Shown one piece after another: positions 55,501 through 64,000 of a stretch of DNA of 64,000 bases. The stretch lies in assembly GCA_024235955.1 (NCBI GenBank), contig JACKLJ010000004.1, forward strand, positions 124,001-188,000. The letters run 5' to 3'. The stretch is from Burkholderiaceae bacterium (lineage in GTDB: Bacteria > Pseudomonadota > Gammaproteobacteria > Burkholderiales > Burkholderiaceae_C). The notes below the pieces were generated by a model. It made no database searches, had not been told where the DNA came from, and worked only from the letters and a program-made list of their open reading frames with translations. A program made the translations under genes and the position numbers. Position 1 is the first letter of the stretch; each line of letters begins with the position of its first letter.

Positions 55501-55801
55501 TGGGGCTCCCGCTGTGCCAGGATTAGGCGTAAGTGATTCAAAAGTGCTATACCACTACCATAACGGCTACAGACGCCAGCCGCGCGGTCAAGAGCCTGTC
55601 AAACCGGCGGATATCCCGAAATATTCCTCGCTGCAGGCACCTGAGGTGCGATCGGCAATGCCCCGGCACCGCGTGCCGGCGCCGGGTGCGCCGCCGGGCC
55701 TCGATCTGCGCAGCAACAACTCGCCCGCCTACTCCGGCACCGCGTGCCAGCGCCGGGTGCGCCGCCGGGCGGCATCGCGCAAGGCGGGATAATCGCTCCC
55801 C
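55501..55801. other. 301 bp region upstream of tal with a 37 bp direct repeat
   Basis: CCGGCACCGCGTGCC followed by GCGCCGGGTGCGCCGCCGGGC occurs at 55663-55699 and again at 55734-55770 with one mismatch, 71 bp apart. Each copy contains the inverted repeat GGCAC-CGC-GTGCC. The second copy ends 31 bp before the tal ATG. No gene or clear promoter was found. Confidence 0.65.
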
Positions 55802-56749
55802 ATGAACCAGCTGCAAGCGCTCAAGCAAGTCACCACCGTGGTCGCCGACACTGGCGATTTCAGGCAACTGGCCCAGTTCCAGCCGCAGGACGCCACCACC
55901 AACCCGTCGCTGATCCTCAAGGCGGTGCAAAAGCCTGAGTACGCGCCGCTGCTTGCGGACACCGTGGCCCGGCACCGCGGCCAGCCGCTGGACGAGGTGG
56001 TGGACCGGCTGCTGGTGCGCTTTGGCTGCGAGATCCTTTCCATCATCCCGGGCCGCGTGTCCACCGAGGTCGATGCCCGCCTGTCGTTCGACGAGGACGC
56101 CACCTACACCCGTGCCGAGCGGCTGATCGATCTCTACCAGGCCGCCGGCGTGCCCACCGAGCGCGTGCTGATCAAGATCGCCAGCACCTGGGAGGGCATC
56201 CGCGCGGCCGAGCGGCTGGAGCGGCGTGGCATCCACTGCAACCTGACGCTGCTGTTCAGCTTCTGCCAGGCGGTGGCCTGCGGGCAGGCGAAGGTGCGGC
56301 TCATCTCGCCCTTCGTCGGCCGCATCTACGACTGGTACAGGAAGCAGGCCGGCAGCGCCTGGGACGAGGCCGCCATGGCCGGCAGCCACGATCCCGGCGT
56401 GCAGTCGGTGGCGCGCATCTTCAACCACTACAAGCGCTTCGGCATCGCCACCGAGGTGATGGGCGCGAGCTTCCGCAACATGGGCCAGATCACCGCGTTG
56501 GCCGGCTGCGACCTGCTCACCATCAGCCCCGAGCTGCTGGCCCAGCTGGCCGCCACCGAGGCGCCGCTGCCGCGCGCGCTGGACGCCGAGGCCGCGCGCC
56601 AACTCGATCTGCCGCCCGTGCAATACGACGAGGCGGGCTTTCGCCTGGCGCTGAATCAGGATGCCATGGCCACCGAGAAGCTGGCCGAGGGCATCCGCGC
56701 CTTCATTGCCGACGCCGAAAAGCTCGAAGCCCTGATGCAGGCCGCCTGA
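55802..56749 (+). CDS. tal: transaldolase (TalB type)
   Basis: 315 residues. It transfers a dihydroxyacetone unit between sugar phosphates in the non-oxidative pentose phosphate pathway. DATTNPSLILKA is at about 30-41, the Schiff-base lysine in RVLIKIASTWEGI is at about 125, and NLTLLFSFCQAVAC follows. ATG at 55802. It lies 9 bp before pgi, so the two form a sugar-phosphate operon. Confidence 0.97.
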   Translation: MNQLQALKQVTTVVADTGDFRQLAQFQPQDATTNPSLILKAVQKPEYAPLLADTVARHRGQPLDEVVDRLLVRFGCEILSIIPGRVSTEVDARLSFDEDATYTRAERLIDLYQAAGVPTERVLIKIASTWEGIRAAERLERRGIHCNLTLLFSFCQAVACGQAKVRLISPFVGRIYDWYRKQAGSAWDEAAMAGSHDPGVQSVARIFNHYKRFGIATEVMGASFRNMGQITALAGCDLLTISPELLAQLAATEAPLPRALDAEAARQLDLPPVQYDEAGFRLALNQDAMATEKLAEGIRAFIADAEKLEALMQAA

Positions 56750-56758
56750 CCCGCGTCG

Positions 56759-58333
56759 ATGGACTGGCAGAACCGCCCCCGCTGCGACGAGGCGCCGGCC
56801 TGGCAGGCGCTGGACAGCCACTTCACGGCGCATTTCACCGGCGACCACGCCTTCGACCTGCGCCGCGCCTTCGCGCAGGACCCCGATCGCGCACAGGATT
56901 TCGGCATCGAGGCGCCGCACCTGTTCGTCGATTTGTCGCGCAACCTGATCGACCGGCAGGCGCGGACCCTGCTGGTGCAGCTGGCGCGCGAATGCGGGCT
57001 GGCCGAACACCGCGACGCGTTGCTGGCCGGCGCGCACGTCAACAACACCGAAGACCGGCCCGCCCTGCACCCGCTGCTGCGCTGGCCGGCGGGTACGCCG
57101 CAGCCGACGGAACGTCTGAAGGAAATTCACGCTTCGTCCTTGTCTGGTCTGGATGAGATGCTCTCGTCTGCAGAGCAGATCCGGCTGGAGAAGCGCTACG
57201 ACGACGTGGTGCACATCGGCATCGGCGGCTCCGACCTGGGCCCGCGCCTGGCGCTGCAGGCGCTGGCGCCGCAGGTGCTGCCCGATGCGCCGCGCCTGCA
57301 CTTCGTCGCCAACATGGACGGCCACGAGCTGGCCGCCGTGCTGCGCGGGCTGAAGCCGGAACGCACGCTGTTCATCGTGGCGTCCAAGAGCTTCGGCACG
57401 GCCGAGACGCTGCGCAACGCCACCTCGGCCCGCGCCTGGTTTGAGGCCCAGGGTGGCACCGACCTGGCGGCGCATTTCGTCGCGCTCACGGCCCGGCCCG
57501 ACGCGGCGCGCGAGTTCGGCGTCGGGCGCTGCTTCGCTTTCGACGACGGCGTGGGCGGGCGCACCTCGCTGTGGTCGGTGATCGGGCTGCCGGTGGCGGT
57601 GGCCATCGGCCGTGCGGGCTTCGAGGCGCTGCTGGCCGGTGCCCACGCCATGGACCGGCACTTCGCCGAGGCGCCGCTGGAGGCCAACCTGCCGGTGCAG
57701 CTGGGCCTGCTGGACGTCTGGTACCGCAACTTCCACCGCTTTGGCAGCCGCTGCGTCGTGCCCTACCATCACGGCCTGCGCAGCCTGGCGTTCTACCTGC
57801 AGCAGCTGGAGATGGAGAGCAACGGCAAGCGGGTGGATGCGCACGGCCGGCCGCTGCCCTTCGACACCGCGCCGGTGGTCTGGGGCGCGGTGGGCAGCAA
57901 CGCCCAGCACGCCTTCTTCCAGATGCTGCACCAGGGCACCCAGGTGGTGCCGGTGGAGTTCATCGCCGTGCGCGAGCCGGCGCACACGCTGGAAGGCCAC
58001 CAGCCGCGCCTCCTGGCCAACGCCCTGGCGCAGGCGCGCGCGCTGATGCTCGGCCATGTGGCCGATGATGCACACCGCCATTTCCCCGGCAACAGGCCCT
58101 CCACCTTCCTGCTGCTGGAGCGGCTGGACGCCGCCAGCTTCGGCGCGCTGATCGCGCTGAACGAGCACCGCGTGTTCACCAGCGGCTCGCTGTGGGGCCT
58201 CAACAGCTTCGACCAGTGGGGGGTGGAGCTGGGCAAGCGCCACGCCGGCGCGGTGGAAACGGGCCTGGCCAGCGGCCGCACCGAGGGGCTGGACGCCGCC
58301 ACCGCCGGGCTGGTGCGGCGGCTTTCCTGCTAA
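56759..58333 (+). CDS. pgi: glucose-6-phosphate isomerase
   Basis: 524 residues. It interconverts glucose-6-phosphate and fructose-6-phosphate. VVHIGIGGSDLGPRL is at about 150-164, FIVASKSFGTAETL follows, then GGRTSLWSVIGLPVA, and near the end GLNSFDQWGVELGK. The protein is full length. Its last 144 bp (58180-58323) recur almost exactly at 59252-59395; after that point this copy ends LSC-stop, whereas the downstream copy ends RLR-stop. Confidence 0.97.
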   Translation: MDWQNRPRCDEAPAWQALDSHFTAHFTGDHAFDLRRAFAQDPDRAQDFGIEAPHLFVDLSRNLIDRQARTLLVQLARECGLAEHRDALLAGAHVNNTEDRPALHPLLRWPAGTPQPTERLKEIHASSLSGLDEMLSSAEQIRLEKRYDDVVHIGIGGSDLGPRLALQALAPQVLPDAPRLHFVANMDGHELAAVLRGLKPERTLFIVASKSFGTAETLRNATSARAWFEAQGGTDLAAHFVALTARPDAAREFGVGRCFAFDDGVGGRTSLWSVIGLPVAVAIGRAGFEALLAGAHAMDRHFAEAPLEANLPVQLGLLDVWYRNFHRFGSRCVVPYHHGLRSLAFYLQQLEMESNGKRVDAHGRPLPFDTAPVVWGAVGSNAQHAFFQMLHQGTQVVPVEFIAVREPAHTLEGHQPRLLANALAQARALMLGHVADDAHRHFPGNRPSTFLLLERLDAASFGALIALNEHRVFTSGSLWGLNSFDQWGVELGKRHAGAVETGLASGRTEGLDAATAGLVRRLSC

Positions 58334-58489
58334 ACGCCATTCCGAGCCTGGACCAGTTGAAGGCGCCGACTGGCCTGGCGCTTAAGTCCTGTCTCGACGA
58401 CGTTGTTTCTAGGTGGACTATTGCGAAAAAATAGCCATAAATGTAAGCAATTTGCTAAAGTAATGCGGTTAATTGCTAAGGGGGAGTTG

Positions 58490-59005
58490 ATGCGTAATCT
58501 CTTTTCACGTGGCGCCGTCATGGCCGTTTTCTTGGCTGCTGCCGGCACGGCTTCTGCCCAGACTTACGTCGGGAGTTTTAACGTTCAGGATGGACCGCTG
58601 TGGACGACGAATCCACCCGTCTATTCAGCCCTGGAAGCAGCTGCCTTGCTGTTTGGCGGATCGCCCACCGATTACGCCGTGTCGGTTGACCCCAACACCA
58701 CCAACCCTGCCACCATCACCCACACCGCGCATTACGACGGATGGGGGGAGAACTGCGCAATCTACCCGGAGACGGAGCGCGTCGACGACGCCCCGGCTGG
58801 ATACAACGATCCCGGTGGCAGCGGCACGGCCCGCTCGGCCTACGTCAACGATCATCAGTGTTCTGGGCAAATCAACTACGTGTGGAGACTGGCTGCCCAA
58901 CCTGCTGCAACGGTGGCTGTGCCAACCATGGGCGAGTGGGGTCTCGCATTGCTTGCTTCGCTCGCTGCGCTAGCGGGATTGCTGCAGTTGCGCCGCCGTC
59001 GCTGA
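58490..59005 (+). CDS. secreted protein with IPTL-CTERM sorting signal
   Basis: 171 residues. A signal peptide (MAVFLAAAGTASA, cleavage before QTYVGSF) precedes a ~120-residue domain I do not recognise, with two cysteines (NCAIYPE, HQCSGQ). The C-terminus VPTMGEWGLALLASLAA...LRRRR (144-171) is an IPTL-CTERM signal: short motif, hydrophobic helix, basic tail. Such proteins are thought to be processed by an exosortase and placed at the surface. A strong AAGGGGGA site precedes the ATG and the upstream DNA is AT-rich compared with neighbours. It lies between pgi and a duplicated pgi tail, which suggests acquisition. Confidence 0.85.
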   Translation: MRNLFSRGAVMAVFLAAAGTASAQTYVGSFNVQDGPLWTTNPPVYSALEAAALLFGGSPTDYAVSVDPNTTNPATITHTAHYDGWGENCAIYPETERVDDAPAGYNDPGGSGTARSAYVNDHQCSGQINYVWRLAAQPAATVAVPTMGEWGLALLASLAALAGLLQLRRRR

Positions 59006-59106
59006 CATGAGCCGCCGTGGGGCGGGATGCCGTGAGACTGCGTACGTCTTGGCTCAGGAGGCCCGGCCTGCTCCATCTCAGTTGCTAGAGCCATCGCACC
59101 CCAAAA

Positions 59107-59131
59107 AAAGCTGCCTTATGGCAGCTTTCTT
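59107..59131 (+). terminator. intrinsic terminator after the IPTL-CTERM gene
   Basis: AAAGCTGCC-TTAT-GGCAGCTTT, a perfect 9 bp stem followed by CTTATT, about 100 bp after the stop codon. Confidence 0.85.
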
Positions 59132-59229
59132 ATTGTCGCCCCTGACCAAGCGGCCCGCCCGATCCGTGCAAGTTCGCGGAGCCGCATGGACTTCCTTGTC
59201 TCTTTGGCGAACGCTTCTTCTGACGCACT

Positions 59230-59402
59230 TGAACGACCACCGGTTGTTCTGCAGCGGCTCGCTGTGGGGCCTCAACAGCTTCGACCAGTGGGGGGTGGAG
59301 CTGGGCAAGCGCCACGCCGGCGCGGTGGAAACGGGCCTGGCCAGCGGCCGTACCGAGGGGCTGGACGCTGCCACCGCCGGGCTGGTGCGGCGGCTGCGCT
59401 GA
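59230..59402 (+). pseudogene. duplicated 3' end of pgi
   Basis: Encodes LNDHRLFCSGSLWGLNSFDQ and onward to RRLR-stop, the last ~57 residues of glucose-6-phosphate isomerase. Bases 59252-59395 match 58180-58323 with 2 differences in 144. The first ~22 bp (59230-59251) are still similar but more diverged, and homology stops before that. There is no start codon or upstream pgi sequence, so it is a remnant. It probably marks the old 3' end of pgi before the IPTL-CTERM gene arrived. Confidence 0.93.
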
Positions 59403-59416
59403 AGCCCCGGAAACTC

Positions 59417-59470
59417 CTGTTTTTGTAGCTGCCTGCGCCCGTCATGAAAGGGCTAGAGGCCATTTTGACT
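59417..59470 (+). repeat. dispersed TAGCTG repeat, copy 13
   Basis: TTTTTGTAGCTGCCTGCGCC, CGTCATGAAAGGGCTAGAGG, CCATTTTGAC. It follows the pgi remnant, the position where the repeat would have followed the original pgi gene. Confidence 0.92.
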
Positions 59471-59540
59471 GCCAATCAGGCCCGGAGAGCGGCTTCCGAC
59501 CTGCCGTTGAACTTCGGCTTGCTGCGGCGCGCATTCGTGC

Positions 59541-60599
59541 CTAACCGCGCGATGCATCCGACGGCGCCGCTCGCGGCCGACGGGCCCAGGCCATCGCGCC
59601 CATGATCGTCGCCAGCAGCGCCAGCGCCCATTCGCCCAGGGTCGGCACGGCGGTCACGCCGGGGTCGGTCACGCTGACGGGCGGGGCTGGGGCGGCGGTG
59701 CAATCGGCCGACCACGGTGTCGATCCGGTGGCGGTGTTCCACGCCGTGTCGTTGGCCGATGGCGGGATGGCGGCAGGTGTCAGGTAGTTGGGGCACAAAC
59801 CCGAGTTGTTGGCGATCAGCGCGCTGGGGCTGGGCACGGTCGGTGCCGCGCCCGTCAGCTGGTTGTTGTTGATGTAGAACTGACGCAGGGCAGTCAGTCC
59901 CGAGATGTCGGGCGCGGCGCCCGTGAGCTGGTTGTTGGCGACCCAGAAGTCGCGCAGCCCCGGCATGCCTGCCAGCGAGGGAATCGGACCCTGGAGCTGG
60001 TTGCCGGCAAGGTTGAGGTTCAGCATCGCGGGCAGCGCGGCCAGGCTGGGGATGGTGCCGCTGAGCTGGTTGTTGGCCACGCTGAACTGATAGAGGTGAC
60101 TGAGAGCGGCGATCTCGGGCAAAGGCCCGGTCAACTGGTTGTTGTTGGCGACAAACGACCCCAGCTGCCACAGCGTGTTGAGCGCCGGCAACGGCCCGGT
60201 CAACCGGTTGTCGCTGAACCGCAAATCCTCAACATCGACCAGGCCTGTCAACGGAGGCAGGGTTCCGTTCAGGTTATTGGCGGACAAGTTGACGCCGACG
60301 ACCTTGTGAACCCCCGGGCTCGTGAGTTCGCAGGTGACCCCGAACCAAGGCGCTGCGGCATCGCATGGATCGCCTCCGTTCACCCAGTTGGTGCTGGTGG
60401 TCCAGCCCCCGCCGCCGTTGTTGTTGTAAATCAATTCCAGTGTGAATATCTGCGGCGCCGGCAGGGCGGCTTGCGCCGTGCCGCAAACCAGAGCCGCGGC
60501 GGCCAGCGCCAGGCGCGGGCCGGTACGCCGCAGCAGGTGCAGGGCTTGAGCGAGGGCAGACCGGTTTACCAAGCCGGAGTGAGTGGACAGATGTTTCAT
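59541..60599 (-). CDS. plant-type leucine-rich-repeat protein with IPTL-CTERM signal
   Basis: 352 residues from the ATG at 60599 (an in-frame TTG lies 9 bp upstream). After a signal peptide (LALAAAALVCGTAQA) comes a cap like plant LRRNT_2 (NNNGGGGWTTSTNWVNGGDP, CDAAAPWFGVTC). About seven ~23-residue LRRs of the plant type follow (SANNLNGTLPPL, SDNRLTGPLPAL, NNNQLTGPLPEI, ANNQLSGTIPSL, AGNQLQGPIPSL, ANNQLTGAAPDI, NNNQLTGAAPTV). VPTLGEWALALLATIMGAMAW then ARRPRA (about 318-343) is the IPTL-CTERM signal. A surface-displayed binding protein is likely; the ligand is unknown. Confidence 0.87.
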   Translation of the reverse strand: MKHLSTHSGLVNRSALAQALHLLRRTGPRLALAAAALVCGTAQAALPAPQIFTLELIYNNNGGGGWTTSTNWVNGGDPCDAAAPWFGVTCELTSPGVHKVVGVNLSANNLNGTLPPLTGLVDVEDLRFSDNRLTGPLPALNTLWQLGSFVANNNQLTGPLPEIAALSHLYQFSVANNQLSGTIPSLAALPAMLNLNLAGNQLQGPIPSLAGMPGLRDFWVANNQLTGAAPDISGLTALRQFYINNNQLTGAAPTVPSPSALIANNSGLCPNYLTPAAIPPSANDTAWNTATGSTPWSADCTAAPAPPVSVTDPGVTAVPTLGEWALALLATIMGAMAWARRPRAAPSDASRG

Positions 60600-60755
60600 G
60601 GATGACAAGCGAAGAGGCGGAGTTACCGAGTGTTTCCGCGCCGGCCGTGCCCGTCATCCCCGAGCTGCCCGAGCTGCGCTTCCTTCACCTGAATGAGGCC
60701 GCCATCAGGCACCTGACTTACGATGGCGGCAAACCGATTCATGGGGAGGGGCGCT

Positions 60756-61907
60756 GTGTCGATCAACGACGCCATGCTGCGGGTGCTGGAGCAAAGTCTC
60801 GACGAGCTGGGGGAGCCCGGCGCGGTGGAGCGCCTGCTGCTGCGCGTCGCCGCCGAGATGAAGACCGACAAGGTCTCGCTCTACAGCCCGCGCCCCGGCG
60901 GCCCCATGAGCTACCCCATCTACCAGCACGGGCTGCCGCACGACTTCGACGCGATCTACCTGCGCGACATGGCCGGGCGCGATCCCTGGTACGACGGCGT
61001 GGTGGCGCGCGGGCCGCAGCTGTTCCGCCAGGGCGGGATGCTGAGCCAGCAGCTGATGCCGACGGCGCAGTTCGCCCGCACGCCGATGGGCGAGCAGATG
61101 CGCTCGTACGGGCTGGACGCCATGGCCTCCACCTTCATCGAGGTGGACGGCAGCGGCAACTCCTTCTACATCCTGTGCCTGATGAACGAAGCCGGGCGGG
61201 GCGATTTCAGCGACAGCCAGTTCCGCTTCCTCAGGGCCGTCACCCCGTGGGTGCGGCGTGTGGTCCATGCCCAGCGCCGCATGGACGCGCTGCGCCGACA
61301 GGTGGAGGACGCCCAGGCCGCGGTCGAGCAGATGCCGATCGGCCTGGTGCAGGTGGACGCCGACGGGCGCCTGAGCCACGCCAACCTGCTGGCCCGCCAG
61401 TGCCTGGGCCTGGACGATCCCTGGCATCCGTGGGCCGGGGGCGGCGGTGGCTCCCCGGGGCATGGCATGGAGCAGCGGCCGTGGCTGCGCAGCGTTCATG
61501 CCGGCCTGCACCAGCTGTGGCTTGGCTCGCAGTTGCAGCGCGATCCCGTGGCTTGCCGGCTGACGTCGGCGGCCGACCAGCGCGCGTGGGTGGCGCTCGC
61601 CCGGCGGGCGCCGGCGTCGCCCGGGCGCGACGCGGCCGTGCACATCGTGCTGACCCGCGAAAAGGCCGCCGTCGACCCGGCCAGCCTGCTGACCGTGCTG
61701 GCCACGCTGTACGGGCTGACGCCGGCCGAGTCGGCCCTGATCGCGCTGCTCCTGCAGGGCATGGCGCCCAGGGAGATGGCCGAGGCACAGGGCGTGCGCC
61801 TGAGCACCGTGCGCACGCACCTGTCGCACCTGTTCCAGAAGACCGGCTCGCGCGGCCAGGTCGATCTGGTGCAGGCCTTGTCCAGGACGATGAACCTGCT
61901 GACCTAG
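60756..61907 (+). CDS. LuxR-type transcriptional regulator
   Basis: 383 residues from a GTG with a strong GGGGAGGGG site 4-5 bp upstream; ATG codons at 60723 and 60741 are alternatives. The C-terminus is a LuxR helix-turn-helix (YGLTPAESALIALLLQGMAP, REMAEAQGVRLSTVRTHLSH). A PAS-like segment (VEQMPIGLVQVDADGRLSHA, about 194-213) lies in the middle. The N-terminal ~180 residues are a sensory region I cannot name. It is divergent from the LRR gene (156 bp apart) and may regulate it. No autoinducer synthase is nearby. Confidence 0.85.
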   Translation: MSINDAMLRVLEQSLDELGEPGAVERLLLRVAAEMKTDKVSLYSPRPGGPMSYPIYQHGLPHDFDAIYLRDMAGRDPWYDGVVARGPQLFRQGGMLSQQLMPTAQFARTPMGEQMRSYGLDAMASTFIEVDGSGNSFYILCLMNEAGRGDFSDSQFRFLRAVTPWVRRVVHAQRRMDALRRQVEDAQAAVEQMPIGLVQVDADGRLSHANLLARQCLGLDDPWHPWAGGGGGSPGHGMEQRPWLRSVHAGLHQLWLGSQLQRDPVACRLTSAADQRAWVALARRAPASPGRDAAVHIVLTREKAAVDPASLLTVLATLYGLTPAESALIALLLQGMAPREMAEAQGVRLSTVRTHLSHLFQKTGSRGQVDLVQALSRTMNLLT

Positions 61908-61919
61908 GGTCTTTTCAAG

Positions 61920-62018
61920 TCGGGGGAGCCATGAAAAATGGCCCCCCCCACGCTCCCCCGCTGCGCGTGGTGCGCTGCCCCCCGGAGGGGGCGTTTTCAT
62001 CTTGGGGCGGCCCGGCGA
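61920..62018. repeat. C/G-rich low-complexity repeat between luxR-type gene and groEL
   Basis: Runs of C (GCCCCCCCCACGCTCCCCCG) and the inverted pair GCCCCCC/GGAGGGGGC near 61976-61992. It resembles the stretch at 51981-52076 in character but not base for base. Non-coding. Confidence 0.4.
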
Positions 62019-62021
62019 TGA

Positions 62022-62053
62022 AAAAAGCCGCCCCGGAAGGGAGCGGCTTTTCA
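62022..62053 (-). terminator. intrinsic terminator of groESL
   Basis: On the minus strand, AAAAGCCGCTCCC pairs with GGGGCGGCTTTTTT across a short loop, with a T run at the end, about 45 bp after the groEL stop. Confidence 0.88.
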
Positions 62054-62096
62054 GGCAAAGGGGCGGGCCAGAGCCCGCCCGGCGGCCGGCGGCGGC

Positions 62097-63743
<1,647 letters not shown>

Positions 63744-63766
63744 TTGGATTGGCTCCTGAAAATATG

Positions 63767-63831
63767 AATGAAATCAGGCTCTAGCCCAGTATTGACGGGC
63801 GCAGCCAGCTATTAATTTGATAGTTGTCGGG
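63767..63831 (-). repeat. dispersed TAGCTG repeat, copy 14, in the groES-groEL spacer
   Basis: Reverse orientation: AATTAATAGCTGGCTGCGCC, CGTCAATACTGGGCTAGAGC, CTGATTTCAT. It fills most of the gap between the two cotranscribed chaperonin genes. Confidence 0.88.
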
Positions 63832-63840
63832 AGGCGGGAA

Positions 63841-64000
63841 TTACTTCTCGACCACGGCGAAGAGGTCGTCTTCCTTCATCACCAGCAGCTCGTCGCCGTC
63901 GACCTTGACGGTCTGGCCGCTGTACTTGCCGAACAGCACGCGGTCGCCAACCTTCACGTTCATGGCGGACAGCTCGCCCTTGTCGTTCTTCTTGCCCGGG
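63841..64000 (-). CDS. groES: co-chaperonin GroES (5' end outside the window)
   Basis: The last 52 residues are visible, ending KEDDLFAVVEK-stop, with KVGDRVLFGKYSGQTVKVDG, the conserved second half of GroES. GroES forms the heptameric lid of GroEL. Its start and the groESL promoter lie beyond the window edge. Confidence 0.97.
   Translation of the reverse strand, partial: PGKKNDKGELSAMNVKVGDRVLFGKYSGQTVKVDGDELLVMKEDDLFAVVEK

Noticed and set aside
55547..58243. An 898-codon open frame antisense to tal and pgi
   Set aside because: Two well-supported genes occupy the other strand; the frame is open only because stop codons are rare in this GC-rich DNA.
58334..59540. Second functional pgi gene
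   Set aside because: Only the last ~57 codons are present downstream; there is no start and no upstream pgi sequence.
60756..61907. Quorum-sensing LuxR receptor
   Set aside because: The N-terminal region does not show the autoinducer-binding signature I would expect and no luxI-type gene is nearby; only the C-terminal helix-turn-helix supports the LuxR label.

Overview
The window is high-GC chromosomal DNA of a betaproteobacterium, most likely family Comamonadaceae (Burkholderiales, Acidovorax/Alicycliphilus-like). The evidence is gene content (a DciA/DUF721 gene beside secA, pilBCD-coaE-zapD-yacG, ispB divergent from rplU-rpmA-obgE-proB, a beta-type porin, Coq7, IPTL-CTERM proteins) and at least 14 dispersed copies of a ~60 bp intergenic repeat with core TAGCTGCCTGCGCCCG, a type I associate with Comamonadaceae. 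Genus-level placement is inference. No phage, IS element, rRNA or CRISPR array was seen.

Layout. 1-6.6 kb: 3' part of sspB, tRNA-Thr, dciA, secA, argJ, a DUF815 ATPase and a MutT-type Nudix gene. 6.7-12.2 kb (minus strand): yacG, zapD, coaE and the type IV pilus genes pilD, pilC and pilB, mostly with ATGA-type overlaps. 12.4-20.4 kb: tRNA-Pro, ispB, rplU-rpmA, obgE, proB, a CNP1-like secreted protein, rppH, proS and a lytic transglycosylase. 20.5-31 kb: two CNNM/CorC-like membrane proteins, a YidB-OmpA fusion, glutaredoxin grxD, an H-NS-like protein, apaH, a DUF445 protein, the helicase rhlE, a zinc metallopeptidase and pyroglutamyl peptidase.

31-43.5 kb is a type II secretion locus: gspG-H-I-J-K-L-M-N-D-E on the minus strand with gspC divergent. 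A 659-codon gene encoding a SAM-methyltransferase domain fused to a WbsX-type glycan-enzyme domain sits between gspG and gspH. No gspF is in the window. The PilD peptidase at 8.4-9.2 kb is the obvious candidate to process the pseudopilins.

43.5-48 kb: ilvA, then a 519 bp intergenic region holding a nested inverted repeat and a candidate small RNA (promoter, operator-like palindrome, terminator), then an OsmC-family gene, coq7 and a strongly codon-biased porin. 48.3-54.3 kb: a peptide/dipeptide ABC transporter operon (permease, binding protein, permease, two ATPases), followed by a Tat-type branched-chain-like binding protein on the opposite strand. 55.8-60.6 kb: transaldolase and pgi, then an IPTL-CTERM gene lying between the end of pgi and a second near-identical copy of the last ~144 bp of pgi, then a plant-type leucine-rich-repeat protein that also ends in an IPTL-CTERM sorting signal, divergent from a LuxR-type regulator. 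The window ends in groEL and the 3' part of groES.

Most genes are housekeeping. The regions that stand out are the glycan-type gene embedded in the secretion operon, the IPTL-CTERM gene with the pgi tail duplication, the structured ilvA upstream region, and the dispersed repeat, which in several places supplies start codons, stop codons or even coding sequence (the gspJ leader).
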